Assembly: GCA_001612575.1 (NCBI GenBank)
Contig: LJRV01000101.1
Location: forward strand, 48,812-112,811
From: Streptobacillus notomytis
GTDB lineage: Bacteria > Fusobacteriota > Fusobacteriia > Fusobacteriales > Leptotrichiaceae
DNA length: 64,000 nucleotides
Direction of reading: 5' to 3'
A program made the position numbers and the translations under genes. Below are positions 39,001 to 49,162 of this stretch, piece after piece. The notes beneath the pieces were generated by a model that saw nothing but the letters and a program-made list of their open reading frames with translations, was not told the origin of the DNA and made no database searches. Positions within the stretch are counted from its first letter, which is position 1. Each line of letters starts with the position of its first letter.

Positions 39001-40710
39001 TTAATTTTTCTTCAATGCATGTACTGCAAGTCCTAATACATCAGCAAATGCTTCATACATTACTTCTGAGTATGTTGGATGACCATGTATAGTCTTTAAC
39101 ATTTCTTCTACAGTTATTTCCATTTCCATAATAGAAGATGCTTCGTTAATTAATTCTGCCGCAGCTGGTCCAACTATATGAACTCCTAATATTTCTCCAT
39201 ATTTTTTATCAGCTATAACCTTAACGAATCCATAGTTTTCATCACTTGCAATTGCTCTACCATTTGCAGTGAAGCTAAATTTACCTACTGAAATATCATA
39301 TCTTTCTCTTGCTTGTTCTTCTGTTAATCCACAAGCTGCAACTTCTGGTAAAGTATAGATAGCAGCTGGTGTTAAATCAAGCTTAGCTACATGATGATTT
39401 CCTTTTAACGCATTCTCTGCTGCAACTTCTCCCATTCTAAATGCTGCATGTGCTAACATCTTAGTTCCATTGATATCTCCTGGTGCATATATCCCTTTAA
39501 CAGATGTTTCCATGTATTCATCAACTTTAATTCTTCCTCTTTCAAGTTCAAACTCAACTTCTCCTAATCCTTCTAAATCAGGTACACGTCCTATAGATAA
39601 TAAAGCTTTGTCTACTATTAAGTCCTGTTTGCCTTCTAATTTAATAGTTAATTTACCATCTGTTTCTACTATTTCTTGTAATTTAGTTGAAGTCATAATT
39701 GTAACACCTTTTTTCTCTAATGCTGTTCTTAATGCATTAGATACTTCAGCATCCATACTTGGAACTATTCTATCCATCATTTCTATTATAGTAACCTTCG
39801 TTCCAAAAGTTGAGAATGCTTGTCCAAGTTCTACTCCAACAACTCCTCCACCTATTACAGCCATAGTTTTAGGTACTTCTTTCATTTCTAATATATCATC
39901 ACTTGTCATAACAAGTTTTGAGTCCATTCCAGGAATGTTAATTTTAGAAACTTTTGATCCTCCCGCTAAGATAATCTTATCTGTAACTAATTCTTTTACT
40001 CCATCTACCATAACATTTTTATCTTTTGTTATTTTACCTACACCCTTAAATACTTCTACTCCATTGCTCTTTAAAAGTGCTCCTACTCCACCAACTAAAG
40101 TTTTAACAACTTTACCTTTCATAGCTAATACTTTTTCCATATCTACTGTGAATTTGGGATTTTCTATCATAATTCCACGTGCTGCTGCATGTGAAATTCC
40201 TTCAATTATTTCAGCATTGTGTAAGTATGCTTTTGTAGGAATACATCCTCTATTTAAACATGTTCCTCCAAGTTCTAATTTTTCAACTAAGGCAACTTTT
40301 GCTCCTAATTGACTAGCTTTAATAGCAGCAACATATCCAGCAGGTCCTCCACCTATTACTACTAAATTATATCCATTTTCTTTCTTAGTTATTACTGGTG
40401 ATGAAGCTTCTTCTGCAACTACTTCTGCTGCTGGTGCAGCTGCCGCTCCTCCTGCAGTAGGTATTGCTTCTCCTTGTGCTCCTAAATATCCTATAATTTC
40501 TGTAACTGCAACAGTTTCTCCAGCTTGTCTTAATATTGCTAATAAATATCCATCTTCTTCTGCTTCAAGTTCCATATTAGTTTTATCTGTCATTATTTCT
40601 AATAGAATTTCACCTTGTTTAACATGTTCTCCAACTTTTTTATTCCATTTAACAATTTCCCCTTCAGTCATATCTATCCCAGCTTTGGGCATGATAACTT
40701 CTAACGCCAT
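39001..40710 (-). CDS. lpdA: Dihydrolipoyl dehydrogenase (E3) with N-terminal lipoyl domain
   Basis: A 569-residue E3. Residues 1-78 are a lipoyl domain with the lipoylated Lys43 in 'MTDKTNMELEAEEDG'. An Ala/Pro-rich linker (about 85-105) follows. The flavoprotein then has 'VVIGGGPAGYVAA' (FAD), the redox disulfide Cys151/Cys156 in 'GGTCLNRGC', the NAD motif 'GGGVVGVELGQAF' and 'HGHPTYSEV' with the catalytic His. It is the last gene of the pdh operon. Because the E2 gene next to it encodes no lipoyl domain, this one probably serves the whole complex. Confidence 0.97.
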   Translation of the reverse strand: MALEVIMPKAGIDMTEGEIVKWNKKVGEHVKQGEILLEIMTDKTNMELEAEEDGYLLAILRQAGETVAVTEIIGYLGAQGEAIPTAGGAAAAPAAEVVAEEASSPVITKKENGYNLVVIGGGPAGYVAAIKASQLGAKVALVEKLELGGTCLNRGCIPTKAYLHNAEIIEGISHAAARGIMIENPKFTVDMEKVLAMKGKVVKTLVGGVGALLKSNGVEVFKGVGKITKDKNVMVDGVKELVTDKIILAGGSKVSKINIPGMDSKLVMTSDDILEMKEVPKTMAVIGGGVVGVELGQAFSTFGTKVTIIEMMDRIVPSMDAEVSNALRTALEKKGVTIMTSTKLQEIVETDGKLTIKLEGKQDLIVDKALLSIGRVPDLEGLGEVEFELERGRIKVDEYMETSVKGIYAPGDINGTKMLAHAAFRMGEVAAENALKGNHHVAKLDLTPAAIYTLPEVAACGLTEEQARERYDISVGKFSFTANGRAIASDENYGFVKVIADKKYGEILGVHIVGPAAAELINEASSIMEMEITVEEMLKTIHGHPTYSEVMYEAFADVLGLAVHALKKN

Positions 40711-40721
40711 TTTTTTCTCCT

Positions 40722-41789
40722 TTATATTAACATTGTAATTGGATTTTCTAATAATTCTTTTAAATCCTTCATAAATTTAGCTCCAGCAAGACCATCTACA
40801 ACTCTATGATCTATAGTTAATCCTAGAGACATTATAGGTCTAACTTTAATCTCTCCATTAATTACTACTGGTTTTTCTATTGTAGCACTAACACCTAATA
40901 TTGCTGAATTAGGTTGGTTAATTATTGGACCAAATGATGATACACCAAACATTCCTAAATTACTTATAGTAAATGTTGATCCTTGTAATTCACTTGGTGC
41001 AAGTTTCATTTCAAGAGCACGAGATGTTACATCTTTTAATGCAACAACTAATTCTGATAAACTCATTTTTTCAGCATTATATACAACTGGTGTTAATAAT
41101 CCACCGTCAAATCCTACTGCCATTGCTAAATTTACATAATTATGTGCAATAATTTTTTGTCCATCTTCAGTTAATGAAGAATTTAGGTATTTATGCTTCA
41201 TTAAAGTTTTAATTACTGCAAGTGATATAATATCTGTAACAGTTACTTTTTTACCAGTTTGTGCTAAAATTGGTTCTAACACTTTCTTTCTTAAAGCAAG
41301 TGCTTCTGTCATATCAACATCATAATTTAATGTAAATATTGGTGCAGTTAGATAGCTTTCAACCATACGCTTAGCAATAACTTTTCTCATTGCTGTCATA
41401 GGTATTACTTCTATTTCTCCATATTTATCTTTCTTATCGTCTAATTGTTGTTCTATATTTGTTTTTTCTTGATTTATATATTCTTTTTCCTTAGCAGGAG
41501 CAACATAACTTTCTTTTTTGTCAGGAGATAGCAAGGCTAAAATATCTGATTTCATTATTTTACCTCTTATTCCACTTCCTTTAAGTTCTTGCCAGTTTAT
41601 ACTATTATCTTCTGCAATTCTTCTTGCTACAGGAGATATTTTAATACTTGCCTCTGCTTTATATGAAGCCACATCTTCTTTATGTATTCTTCCAAAAGCA
41701 CCACTACCAGGTATTGCTGATAAATCTAAATTAAGTTGTGACGCTAATTTTCTTGCAGCAGGTGTAGCTCTAAATAATTTTTTTTCCAT
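40722..41789 (-). CDS. pdhC: Dihydrolipoamide acetyltransferase (E2) without lipoyl domain
   Basis: A 355-residue E2. It starts directly with a peripheral-subunit-binding domain ('RATPAARKLASQLNLDLSAIPGSG', about 5-42). A second such domain follows ('SPVARRIAEDNSINWQELKGSGIRG', about 51-88). A linker and the catalytic core come next, with 'ISNLGMFG' and the active-site 'DHRVVDG'. No lipoyl domain precedes it, and the E1-beta stop codon lies only 11 bases upstream, so none has been missed by start choice. The lipoyl arm must come from the E3 subunit or another protein. Confidence 0.95.
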   Translation of the reverse strand: MEKKLFRATPAARKLASQLNLDLSAIPGSGAFGRIHKEDVASYKAEASIKISPVARRIAEDNSINWQELKGSGIRGKIMKSDILALLSPDKKESYVAPAKEKEYINQEKTNIEQQLDDKKDKYGEIEVIPMTAMRKVIAKRMVESYLTAPIFTLNYDVDMTEALALRKKVLEPILAQTGKKVTVTDIISLAVIKTLMKHKYLNSSLTEDGQKIIAHNYVNLAMAVGFDGGLLTPVVYNAEKMSLSELVVALKDVTSRALEMKLAPSELQGSTFTISNLGMFGVSSFGPIINQPNSAILGVSATIEKPVVINGEIKVRPIMSLGLTIDHRVVDGLAGAKFMKDLKELLENPITMLI

Positions 41790-41799
41790 CTTTCCACCT

Positions 41800-42792
41800 C
41801 TACTGTTTATTTACTGTTTTACGTATTGCATCTTTTATTGTATCTACTGTAGGTATCATTGCAAATTCTAAATTTTGTGCATAAGGCATAGGTACATCTT
41901 CTCCAGCACATCTTCTAATAGGTGCATCTAAATAATCAAACGCATCTGATTCAGAAATTATAGCTGAAATTTCTCCAATGAATCCACTTGTTTTATGTGC
42001 ATCATTTACAAGAACTACTTTACCAGTTTTCTTAACTGAATTTAATATTATTTCTTTATCTAAAGGTACTAATGTTCTTGGGTCTACTACTTCAACTGAA
42101 ATTCCTTCTTTTTCTAAATCTTCTGCTGCTTTCATAACTCTCGTTAACATTTTTCCATATGTAACAACTGTTACATCAGTTCCTTCTTTTTTAATTTCTC
42201 CTACTCCTAAAGGAATTACAAATTCAGGATCTAAAGGTACTTCTCCTTTTTGGTTAAATTCTGATTTGTACTCAAGTATTATTACAGGGTTATTATCTCT
42301 AATCGAAGCTTTTAATAATCCTTTCATATCTCTTGGAGTTCCTGGTGCTACTACTTTTAATCCTGGAATATGTGTAAACCAACTCTCAAGTGATTGTGAA
42401 TGTTGTGCAGCTGAACCTACTCCATTTCCTGCAGCACATCTAAATGTTACTGGTACTTTACCTTTTCCACCAAACATATATCTTGTTTTAGCAGCTTGGT
42501 TAACTATAGCATCCATTGCTATAACAACGAAATCCATGAAAGTTACATCAACTATAGGTCTTAATCCTGTCATTGCTGCTCCTGATGCTGCTCCTGCAAT
42601 AGCTGCTTCAGATATAGGGCAGTCTCTAACTCTTTCTGGTCCAAATTCTTCTATCATACCTACTGAAGTACCAAAATCTCCTCCAAATACTCCAACATCT
42701 TCTCCCATAAGTAAAATATCTGGGTCTCTTCTCATTTCTTCTGACATTGCTAAAATTATTGTATCTCTAAATGACATTAATTTTGTTTCCAT
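41800..42792 (-). CDS. pdhB: Pyruvate dehydrogenase E1 beta subunit
   Basis: A 330-residue E1-beta. Motifs are 'MGEDVGVFGGDFGTS', 'CPISEAAIAGAASGAA', 'GGKGKVPVTFRCAAG' and 'DPRTLVPLD'. I use the ATG at 42,792 with AAGGAGAGG upstream; the longer frame overlaps pdhA. With pdhA it decarboxylates pyruvate using thiamine diphosphate. The products acetylate the E2/lipoyl system. Confidence 0.97.
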   Translation of the reverse strand: METKLMSFRDTIILAMSEEMRRDPDILLMGEDVGVFGGDFGTSVGMIEEFGPERVRDCPISEAAIAGAASGAAMTGLRPIVDVTFMDFVVIAMDAIVNQAAKTRYMFGGKGKVPVTFRCAAGNGVGSAAQHSQSLESWFTHIPGLKVVAPGTPRDMKGLLKASIRDNNPVIILEYKSEFNQKGEVPLDPEFVIPLGVGEIKKEGTDVTVVTYGKMLTRVMKAAEDLEKEGISVEVVDPRTLVPLDKEIILNSVKKTGKVVLVNDAHKTSGFIGEISAIISESDAFDYLDAPIRRCAGEDVPMPYAQNLEFAMIPTVDTIKDAIRKTVNKQ

Positions 42793-42814
42793 ATTTTTAA
42801 ATCCTCTCCTTAAA

Positions 42815-43783
42815 TTAGTCTGCATAAATATCTTCAAACGCTGATTCTAGTGGTGGTAATGGGCTGTTTTCAGCAAACACTACTGCTTCATCAACTGCTT
42901 TTTTAACTGAAGCATCTATATCTAATAATTCTTGTTCTGTTGCTATATTATTCTCAATTAAATATTTTCTTAAATTTTCAATAGGATCTTTTTTCTTCCA
43001 AGTTTCAACTTCTTCCTTAGTTCTATATTTACCAGGATCTGAAGAAGAATGTCCTAGCCATCTATATGTAATAGATTCTATTAAAACCGGTCCATTTCCT
43101 TCTCTTACATGCTTAACTGCTTTTTTAAATCCTTCATATACATCTAAAACATTATTTCCATCTGGAATAAACATTCCTGGTATTCCATATGAAGCACTTC
43201 TTAAATGTATATGTTCTATATTAGTCATTTTTTTAATATCTGCACTTATTCCATATCCATTATTTATACTGTAAAATATTACAGGTAACTTCCAAATTGA
43301 AGCCATATTTAATGCTTCATGGAAACTTCCTTCATTAGTTGCACCATCTCCAAAGAAACATACAACTATTTTACCCGTTTTTTTCATTTGTTGAGTTAGT
43401 GCAGCACCAACAGCTATACCATGTCCTCCACCAACTATTCCATTAGCTCCTAAGTTTCCATTATCAACATCGGCAATATGCATTGATCCACCTTTACCTT
43501 TACAGATTCCAGTGTATTTTCCTAAAATTTCTGCCATCATTGCATTTAGATCTATACCTTTTCCTATAACTTGAGCATGTCCTCTATGATTTGATGTAAT
43601 AATATCATCAGCATTTAATGCTGCCATAGCCCCTATACTCGCAGCTTCTTCTCCTACTGAAAAGTGAGTCATTCCAGGTACTTTACCTTTTTTAACTAAT
43701 TGTGCTACTTTAAGATCAAAAATTCTTGCTTCTTGCATCTTTTTAAACATATCTAGCAATTGTTCTTTTGTTAATTTTTCCAT
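42815..43783 (-). CDS. pdhA: Pyruvate dehydrogenase E1 alpha subunit
   Basis: A 322-residue E1-alpha with the thiamine diphosphate motif 'FFGDGATNEGSFHEALNMASIWKLPVIF...NN', 'GNLGANGIVGGGHGIAVGAAL' and the phosphorylation-loop-like 'TYRWLGHSSSDPGKYRTKEE'. It is the first gene of the operon pdhA-pdhB-pdhC-lpdA. A good promoter lies just upstream, and the start has GGAGG. Confidence 0.97.
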   Translation of the reverse strand: MEKLTKEQLLDMFKKMQEARIFDLKVAQLVKKGKVPGMTHFSVGEEAASIGAMAALNADDIITSNHRGHAQVIGKGIDLNAMMAEILGKYTGICKGKGGSMHIADVDNGNLGANGIVGGGHGIAVGAALTQQMKKTGKIVVCFFGDGATNEGSFHEALNMASIWKLPVIFYSINNGYGISADIKKMTNIEHIHLRSASYGIPGMFIPDGNNVLDVYEGFKKAVKHVREGNGPVLIESITYRWLGHSSSDPGKYRTKEEVETWKKKDPIENLRKYLIENNIATEQELLDIDASVKKAVDEAVVFAENSPLPPLESAFEDIYAD

Positions 43784-43818
43784 TATAAACCTCCGATTAT
43801 ATTTCTATATACATTAAT

Positions 43819-43847
43819 AGTGTAAAACTAAAAATTATTAAAGTCAA
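43819..43847 (-). promoter_or_regulatory. Promoter of the pdh operon
   Basis: On the minus strand TTGACT (43,842-43,847), 17 bases, TACACT (43,819-43,824). Confidence 0.8.
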
Positions 43848-43971
43848 TCCATTGTTATTTAATTAACTAATTAATATACACTACTATAGTAGATTTTTTA
43901 AAAAATGCATATTAAAATTAAATGTTTCTCCTTATATTTCATAATACGAAACAAGAAAATGATCAAGAATT

Positions 43972-46619
43972 TTAAATTATTTTATATAACAATCCTATTT
44001 CTCCACCATTAGATCCATATCCTATTTCATTAAAACGATGTATCGCATTAGCCCATATACTTAAATTATTATCAATATTTATATCTTTTAAGCCCCATTT
44101 TAATTCAAAGGTATTCTTATTTCCATTATAGTAATACTTTTCATTATCTACAAAAATACTAGATAATTTAACATCATAATTCCAATTAAATTCTAAATAT
44201 GGATTTATATTTTTAATTTTTGTAAATAATGTTAAATCCGTTCCAAGTTTTGATTTTAAATTTGAGTTATTAGTATACCTTATATCATCAAATTTTTCCA
44301 TATCAAGACTTTTAATATAGCTATATATCAGTTGACAGTAAAGATTAGCATGCAATCTATTTTTCCCTAAATACATGTCTCCACCTGTTCCAACTTCTAT
44401 AGATGATTTAAAAGTATGTAATCCATAATTAACTCTATCCTTTACATTAACGATATTTTGTGAATACATATAGTTTAACCAAGCTTCTGCATACCAATTT
44501 TTATTCTTCCATGTTCCATATGAACCTATTCCAAATATGCCCGTATTTCCTATTTTTTTTCATTACTAGAGATAACTTTATCAAAACCAATATTTCCAAA
44601 TATTCCATATTTGTATATATTATCTTTAGCATGTGTTATACCCAAATCACGCCCTAACATTACAGTAGTAAAATTACTATCAACAAATATATTAAAGTTT
44701 TTATTATCTGATAATATATTCTTACTAGATGTATTTGATATTTTAGTCCATAATCTTTTAGCATTTATATTTTTAGTTCTATTATGATCATTATATTTTA
44801 AATTAAATTCATTCCTAACTTTATAATACGAATTAGCAATTATTCCTATTACATCTTTATTATATTCCTGTTCTAAATACCAATCATTATCATCTAAACT
44901 AAGCTTATACTTATATATCCCGTGCTCTGGATTTAATAAACTAAACGCATCTTTAGTTGAATCCTTACTTTCTACTAATTTCAATCTCTTTTTTAACCTT
45001 TTTTCTAATGTTGAGTTAGGATTTGAAATCTCTATAGATGTATGTCCATATACTCTACCATTTACTAAGATTTTGTCTGATTTTGAGTTATCTCCATCTA
45101 TATATGTTTTCATTAATATATTTGCATTCTTTTCTCCAACATAATCTCCTTTAATATCTAGAGTATTATAATTAGATCTATTTTCTAAAAAGCTTATTCT
45201 TCCTTTATTCAAAAATTTTTCTAATCCCATAAAATTTGAACTTTCTAATATATTAATAGTCGATGTTTCATCATTAAATATTTTTTTAAATATAAGGTTA
45301 GATGATTTTAAATTAATTATAGAATTTTTGTTAATAATTTCACTAGATCTAATAAACGCTTTTTCAAATGTTGCAATACTGTCCTCAACCAAAATTTCTT
45401 TATTTACCTTGTATTTAGATGAATTAGAACCTATAAATGTCCAATCAGATTTTTGTAAATGTATTTTTTCAAAACCTTTGAATTTATCTACACTAGTTAC
45501 CTTACCACTTCCTAATAATCTTAATGTATCATTATCTCCATCACTTATTAAATTCCCTGTAACATTATCCATAGATTTAATTGTAACTATAGTTTCATTT
45601 AAATCTTTTCTTTTTAGTATTAAATTTCCTTCTAACCTACCATTTTGTAAATTAACATTTAAATATGAATTTCTCTTTGTTTTATCAGGTATATTTGAAT
45701 CATCTATGGTTACATTACCAATAATTTTACCATTATTTTCTATACTCCCCTTTAAAGCACCAATTTCAATATTACTTGATTCTATATTACCAAAATTTTT
45801 AAAATTCATATTTCCTGCATGTGTTTTTAAATATTCACCCTTAATTATTCCTTTTTCTTTGTTTATAAACAACTTTTCTTCATACCTATAATAGTCACTA
45901 GAAATATCAGATATTTTATTAACAGTTCCAGAGTTTACAAATCTTGTTACACCACTAGAACTAATATCTAATTCTCCTTTTATTTCTCCATCATTTATAT
46001 AATTTACATATGATCTAGAAGATACTTTCATATCACTTAATATTCCTGAATCTCTATTTATTACACTACCTCCTTTTTCAAAGTTCAACTCAGCTTTTTT
46101 CTCAAATTTACCAGCATTATCTAAAACTCCTAATTCATATGCAGAAAAATAAAGAGATTCATCATATTTAGTTTTAACTACAGCATCTTTTGAGTTTTTA
46201 AAATATACATATTTACCAATTAATGATAAGGGTGATACATTATTAGCTGTTCCAATTATATTCTTATTATTTGTTATGTGAATTAAATTAGCGAAATCAT
46301 GATTATGTAGACTTGTAATTACTTCTGCTCCACTTGATAAATTTGCATTATTAACAACTTTAACACTATCAGGATTTCCATTTGAATATACTATATATGA
46401 ACTTGGATTTGAAATATCTTTATTAAAAGTAAGATTAGCTTTTTCTCCATTACCTATGTGTACAGATTTACTTGCATCTTCAACTTTATCATATTTAATC
46501 TGTTTTTCAATTTCATCAATTTTTTTTATGTCTTTACTTATTTTTTCATCTATATATTCAGATTTAGAAACAATAGAAATTAAAAAAATAAATAAAAATA
46601 TATATTTTTCCCTATACAT
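43972..46619 (-). pseudogene. Autotransporter, frameshifted in an A8 tract
   Basis: The gene starts at 46,619 (MYREKY, AAGGAG upstream) with a signal peptide of about 19 residues. A long beta-helix passenger follows (about 20-600), with repeated short strands such as 'SIENNGKIIGNVTIDDSN' and 'INEKGII'-like turns. The frame stops at 44,550 directly after a run of eight A's (44,553-44,560 on the plus strand, as T's). Adding one A restores the frame, which then continues through 'NTGIFGIGSYGTWKNKNWYAEAWLNYMYSQN' into the rest of the C-terminal barrel ending at 43,972. The full protein would be about 880 residues. The gap may be phase variation or a sequencing error. Confidence 0.88.
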
Positions 46620-46761
46620 TCTTCTCCTTAAAATTATATAATTCAAAGTCATTATACTTACGATTTAATGCACGTGTCAAATTCAAAGTTTAAAAATTAT
46701 TTTCAAATAAAAAAAACTGTAGTTTCCTACAGTTATATCTATCATTTTATGTTTTATAAAT

Positions 46762-46838
46762 TGGTGCCTAAGAAAGGATTCGAACCTTCGACCCTGCGGG
46801 TATGAACCGCATGCTCTAGCCAACTGAGCTACCTAGGC
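46762..46838 (-). tRNA. tRNA-Met (CAT), elongator
   Basis: Acceptor GCCTAGG/TCTTAGGC with CCA encoded, and anticodon loop TTCATAC within GCGG/CCGC, the form found in elongator tRNA-Met. It stands alone, away from the main tRNA cluster. Confidence 0.94.
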
Positions 46839-47154
46839 ATATGTCCTGATGACAGTGTTAATTATACTATAATTATTTTTTATTGTCAATCACTTTTTAT
46901 ATATTTTTATCTATTCCGTTTTTCAAATCATATAAATATATTTGATAATATAATTTCACGATATGAATTTTATTCTAAAATATTGAAAATTTAAATTAAA
47001 CGTAAATACATATTTTATATCTATTTTACTCAATTTATTATTTAAATTAATAAAAATAAAAAAGAACTTTTTGACTTTAGAGAATTTACAGGACAAAATT
47101 AGTGTAGAAGAATAGATGAAGTTCTTCAAAAATAAATATAAAGGAGAGATTTTT
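46839..47154. other. AT-rich intergenic region with one promoter
   Basis: No gene is seen here. A plus-strand promoter is likely at 47,071-47,099 (TTGACT, 17 bases, CAAAAT), about 55 bases before the ATG of the small peptide gene. Confidence 0.5.
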
Positions 47155-47363
47155 ATGAAAAAATTTTTAATTTTATCAGTTTTACTTATTTATTTAACAT
47201 TTTTTTGCTGGGGAATGATTTTTTAAATAACCGTCAAGAAGTATGGGATACTAAAGATTTTATATATAAAACTGGAAAAAATACAGCCATAGGAGCTATT
47301 GGTGGAGCTGCTAGTTACATTATAGATGAAGTATCTGGAAAACATGATGATAAAAAAAATTAA
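47155..47363 (+). pseudogene. Small exported peptide with Gly-rich helix, frameshifted
   Basis: A frame starts at 47,155 behind AAAGGAGAG with a signal-like 'MKKFLILSVLLIYLTFF' and stops early at 23 codons. A run of seven T's (47,200-47,206) marks the break. With one more T the frame continues through 'LGNDFLNNRQEVWDTKDFIYK' and 'GAIGGAASYIID' to 'HDDKKN' at 47,363, giving about 69 residues. The glycine motif G-x-x-G-G-A-A recalls the helix of two-peptide bacteriocins. Two small membrane proteins follow, as immunity proteins might. Sequencing error or true loss cannot be told apart. Confidence 0.55.
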
Positions 47364-47643
47364 CAAGTATGTATAATTTTAAAATACTTATTTTTTAAAT
47401 TCATATAAATTAATATGATATGTCTATACCTATATTTAATTGATTATCTTAAATTATTATTCTTGTTAAATTTTAGGACTAATAGTTTATATTAGTTTTC
47501 TTTTGAAAAATTTTAAATCAATAACATTATTCTTATATAGAATAATTGATAAAATAAAAAATTTTTAAGTAGAAAATCTCAAAAAATAATAGATTAAAAT
47601 ATCAACATATTATAATTTGAAAAATGAAAGGAAGATATATAAA

Positions 47644-47835
47644 ATGAATAGTTCCTTTACAAAAGGCAACCTTATTTTACTAATGGTAGAAATTATAGTT
47701 GTATCAAGACTTCATAAAGTATTAGTTAGTGGTCATAGCACAGCTTATAGTGTAACTGTACTTATTGGACTTGCTTTAGTAATTGCTTTAATCAATTTAT
47801 TCGGATCAAAATTAATTGATTCTTTAAAAAAATAA
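47644..47835 (+). CDS. Small membrane protein (possible immunity protein)
   Basis: A 63-residue protein with two hydrophobic segments ('GNLILLMVEIIVVSRL' and 'AYSVTVLIGLALVIALINLF') and a basic C-terminus. I use the ATG at 47,644 with GAAAGGAAG upstream; the ATG at 47,617 lies just before that site. No family recognised. It is followed 14 bases later by another small membrane protein gene. Confidence 0.65.
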   Translation: MNSSFTKGNLILLMVEIIVVSRLHKVLVSGHSTAYSVTVLIGLALVIALINLFGSKLIDSLKK

Positions 47836-47849
47836 AAGGAGTATAAAAT

Positions 47850-48044
47850 ATGTGTGAAAATTTTAAAAAAGTATTGTCTTCTGTAGTATTAATTATAGAA
47901 TTTGCTCTTCTTATTATAGTTGACAATTTATTAAGTTATAATTATGATATATACTACAATATAACAGGCGTTATATCTCTTGGTTTATTGTTTTATATAC
48001 TTAATTATTTCGAAGAAAAATTAATAAATCATTGTGAAAGATAA
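47850..48044 (+). CDS. Small membrane protein
   Basis: A 64-residue protein with two transmembrane helices ('VVLIIEFALLIIVDNLL' and 'ITGVISLGLLFYILNYF') and a charged C-terminus. It has AAAGGAG upstream. It is similar in size and layout to the preceding gene, so the pair may have arisen by duplication, although the sequences are not obviously alike. A bacteriocin-immunity role is a guess from context. Confidence 0.65.
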   Translation: MCENFKKVLSSVVLIIEFALLIIVDNLLSYNYDIYYNITGVISLGLLFYILNYFEEKLINHCER

Positions 48045-48051
48045 AAATAGA

Positions 48052-48079
48052 AGCTCTAAAACATTAGTTTTAGAGCTTA
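48052..48079. terminator. Bidirectional terminator
   Basis: A perfect 12-bp stem, AAGCTCTAAAAC/GTTTTAGAGCTT with loop ATTA, lies between the small membrane gene and the convergent peptidase gene. Confidence 0.85.
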
Positions 48080-48081
48080 TT

Positions 48082-49149
48082 TTATTTATTATAAATCATC
48101 ATTAATTTCTTATCTAGGGTTGTCAAAGATTCAGCCCCATTTTCTGTAACTATTATGTCATCTTCTATTCTAACTCCTGCATATCCAGAAATATACACTC
48201 CTGGTTCTACAGTAACAGCCATTCCAACTTCTAGTTTAGTTTCATCTCTAGAAGAAAGCATGGGTGATTCATGTACTTCTAAACCATAGCTATGACCTAA
48301 TGAATGTCCAAAATATTTTGCATATTCTCCCATAGATTCTCTTACTGCTAAATCTATTTCTTTCCCTGTTTTTCCTGCTTTAACCAACTCTATTCCAAGC
48401 TCATTTGCCTTTCTTACTGTTTCATAAATTTCAAGCATTCTAGGTTCTATATTTTCTCCAAAATAAATAGTTCTTGTAATATCACTTGCATAACCATCAT
48501 AATAACAACCATAGTCTATAGTTATAAACTCTTCTTTTTGAATTTTTTTATCACTTGCTACTCCATGTGGCATAGCAGATCTATATCCACTTGCAACTAT
48601 AGTATCAAAAGAAGTTCCACTTGCCCCTCTTTTTCTCTGATTGTATTCTAAAATAGCTGCAACTTCTATTTCTGTCATACCCTCTTTTATTTGAGGTATA
48701 GTTTCAAGTAAAGCTTCTTCACTTATTTTTATAGCTTTTCTAATTTTTTCTATTTCTTCTTCAGTTTTAACTCTTCTTGAAATTAATAACTCGCTTGAAG
48801 CTTTTACTAATTCTGCAAAGTCAAATTCATTTTTTATAGATTCATATTCAGAAAATGAAAGTGCTAAATTATCTATACCAAGTTTAGTAACTCCATCTTC
48901 TTTTGCAAGTTCTAGAAGTTTATTGTAGTTTCTTGCATTATCTTCTATAAATGTAAAACCATATTTTTCTACTTGTTTAGTAGCCTGTTCTGTATACCTA
49001 AAATCAGAAATAAAATACTTATTTTTTTTAGTTACTAAAGCTATCCCTGTAGTTCCAGTAAATCCTGTAAAATATCTTTTATTATAGTAATCTGTTAAAA
49101 GCAGTCCATCTATTCCTAATTTTTCAAAAATTATTTCTAATTTACACAT
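48082..49149 (-). CDS. Xaa-Pro aminopeptidase (M24 family)
   Basis: A 355-residue M24 metallopeptidase. The creatinase-like N-terminal domain (1-125) precedes the pita-bread catalytic domain, whose metal ligands lie in 'TIDYGCYYDGYASDITRT', 'FGHSLGHSYGLEVHE' and 'VTVEPGVYI...GVRIEDDI'. It removes residues before proline. I use the ATG at 49,149 with AGAAGGG upstream rather than a TTG 24 bases earlier. Confidence 0.94.
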   Translation of the reverse strand: MCKLEIIFEKLGIDGLLLTDYYNKRYFTGFTGTTGIALVTKKNKYFISDFRYTEQATKQVEKYGFTFIEDNARNYNKLLELAKEDGVTKLGIDNLALSFSEYESIKNEFDFAELVKASSELLISRRVKTEEEIEKIRKAIKISEEALLETIPQIKEGMTEIEVAAILEYNQRKRGASGTSFDTIVASGYRSAMPHGVASDKKIQKEEFITIDYGCYYDGYASDITRTIYFGENIEPRMLEIYETVRKANELGIELVKAGKTGKEIDLAVRESMGEYAKYFGHSLGHSYGLEVHESPMLSSRDETKLEVGMAVTVEPGVYISGYAGVRIEDDIIVTENGAESLTTLDKKLMMIYNK

Positions 49150-49162
49150 TATTATTTCCCTT

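Noticed and set aside
39470..40312. 281-codon plus-strand ORF opposite lpdA
   Set aside because: Antisense shadow of a highly conserved gene; the product has no family features.
41978..42844. 288-codon plus-strand ORF opposite pdhB
   Set aside because: Antisense shadow of pdhB, same reasoning.
45328..45891. 187-codon plus-strand ORF opposite the autotransporter
   Set aside because: Antisense of the repetitive passenger region; no start signal.
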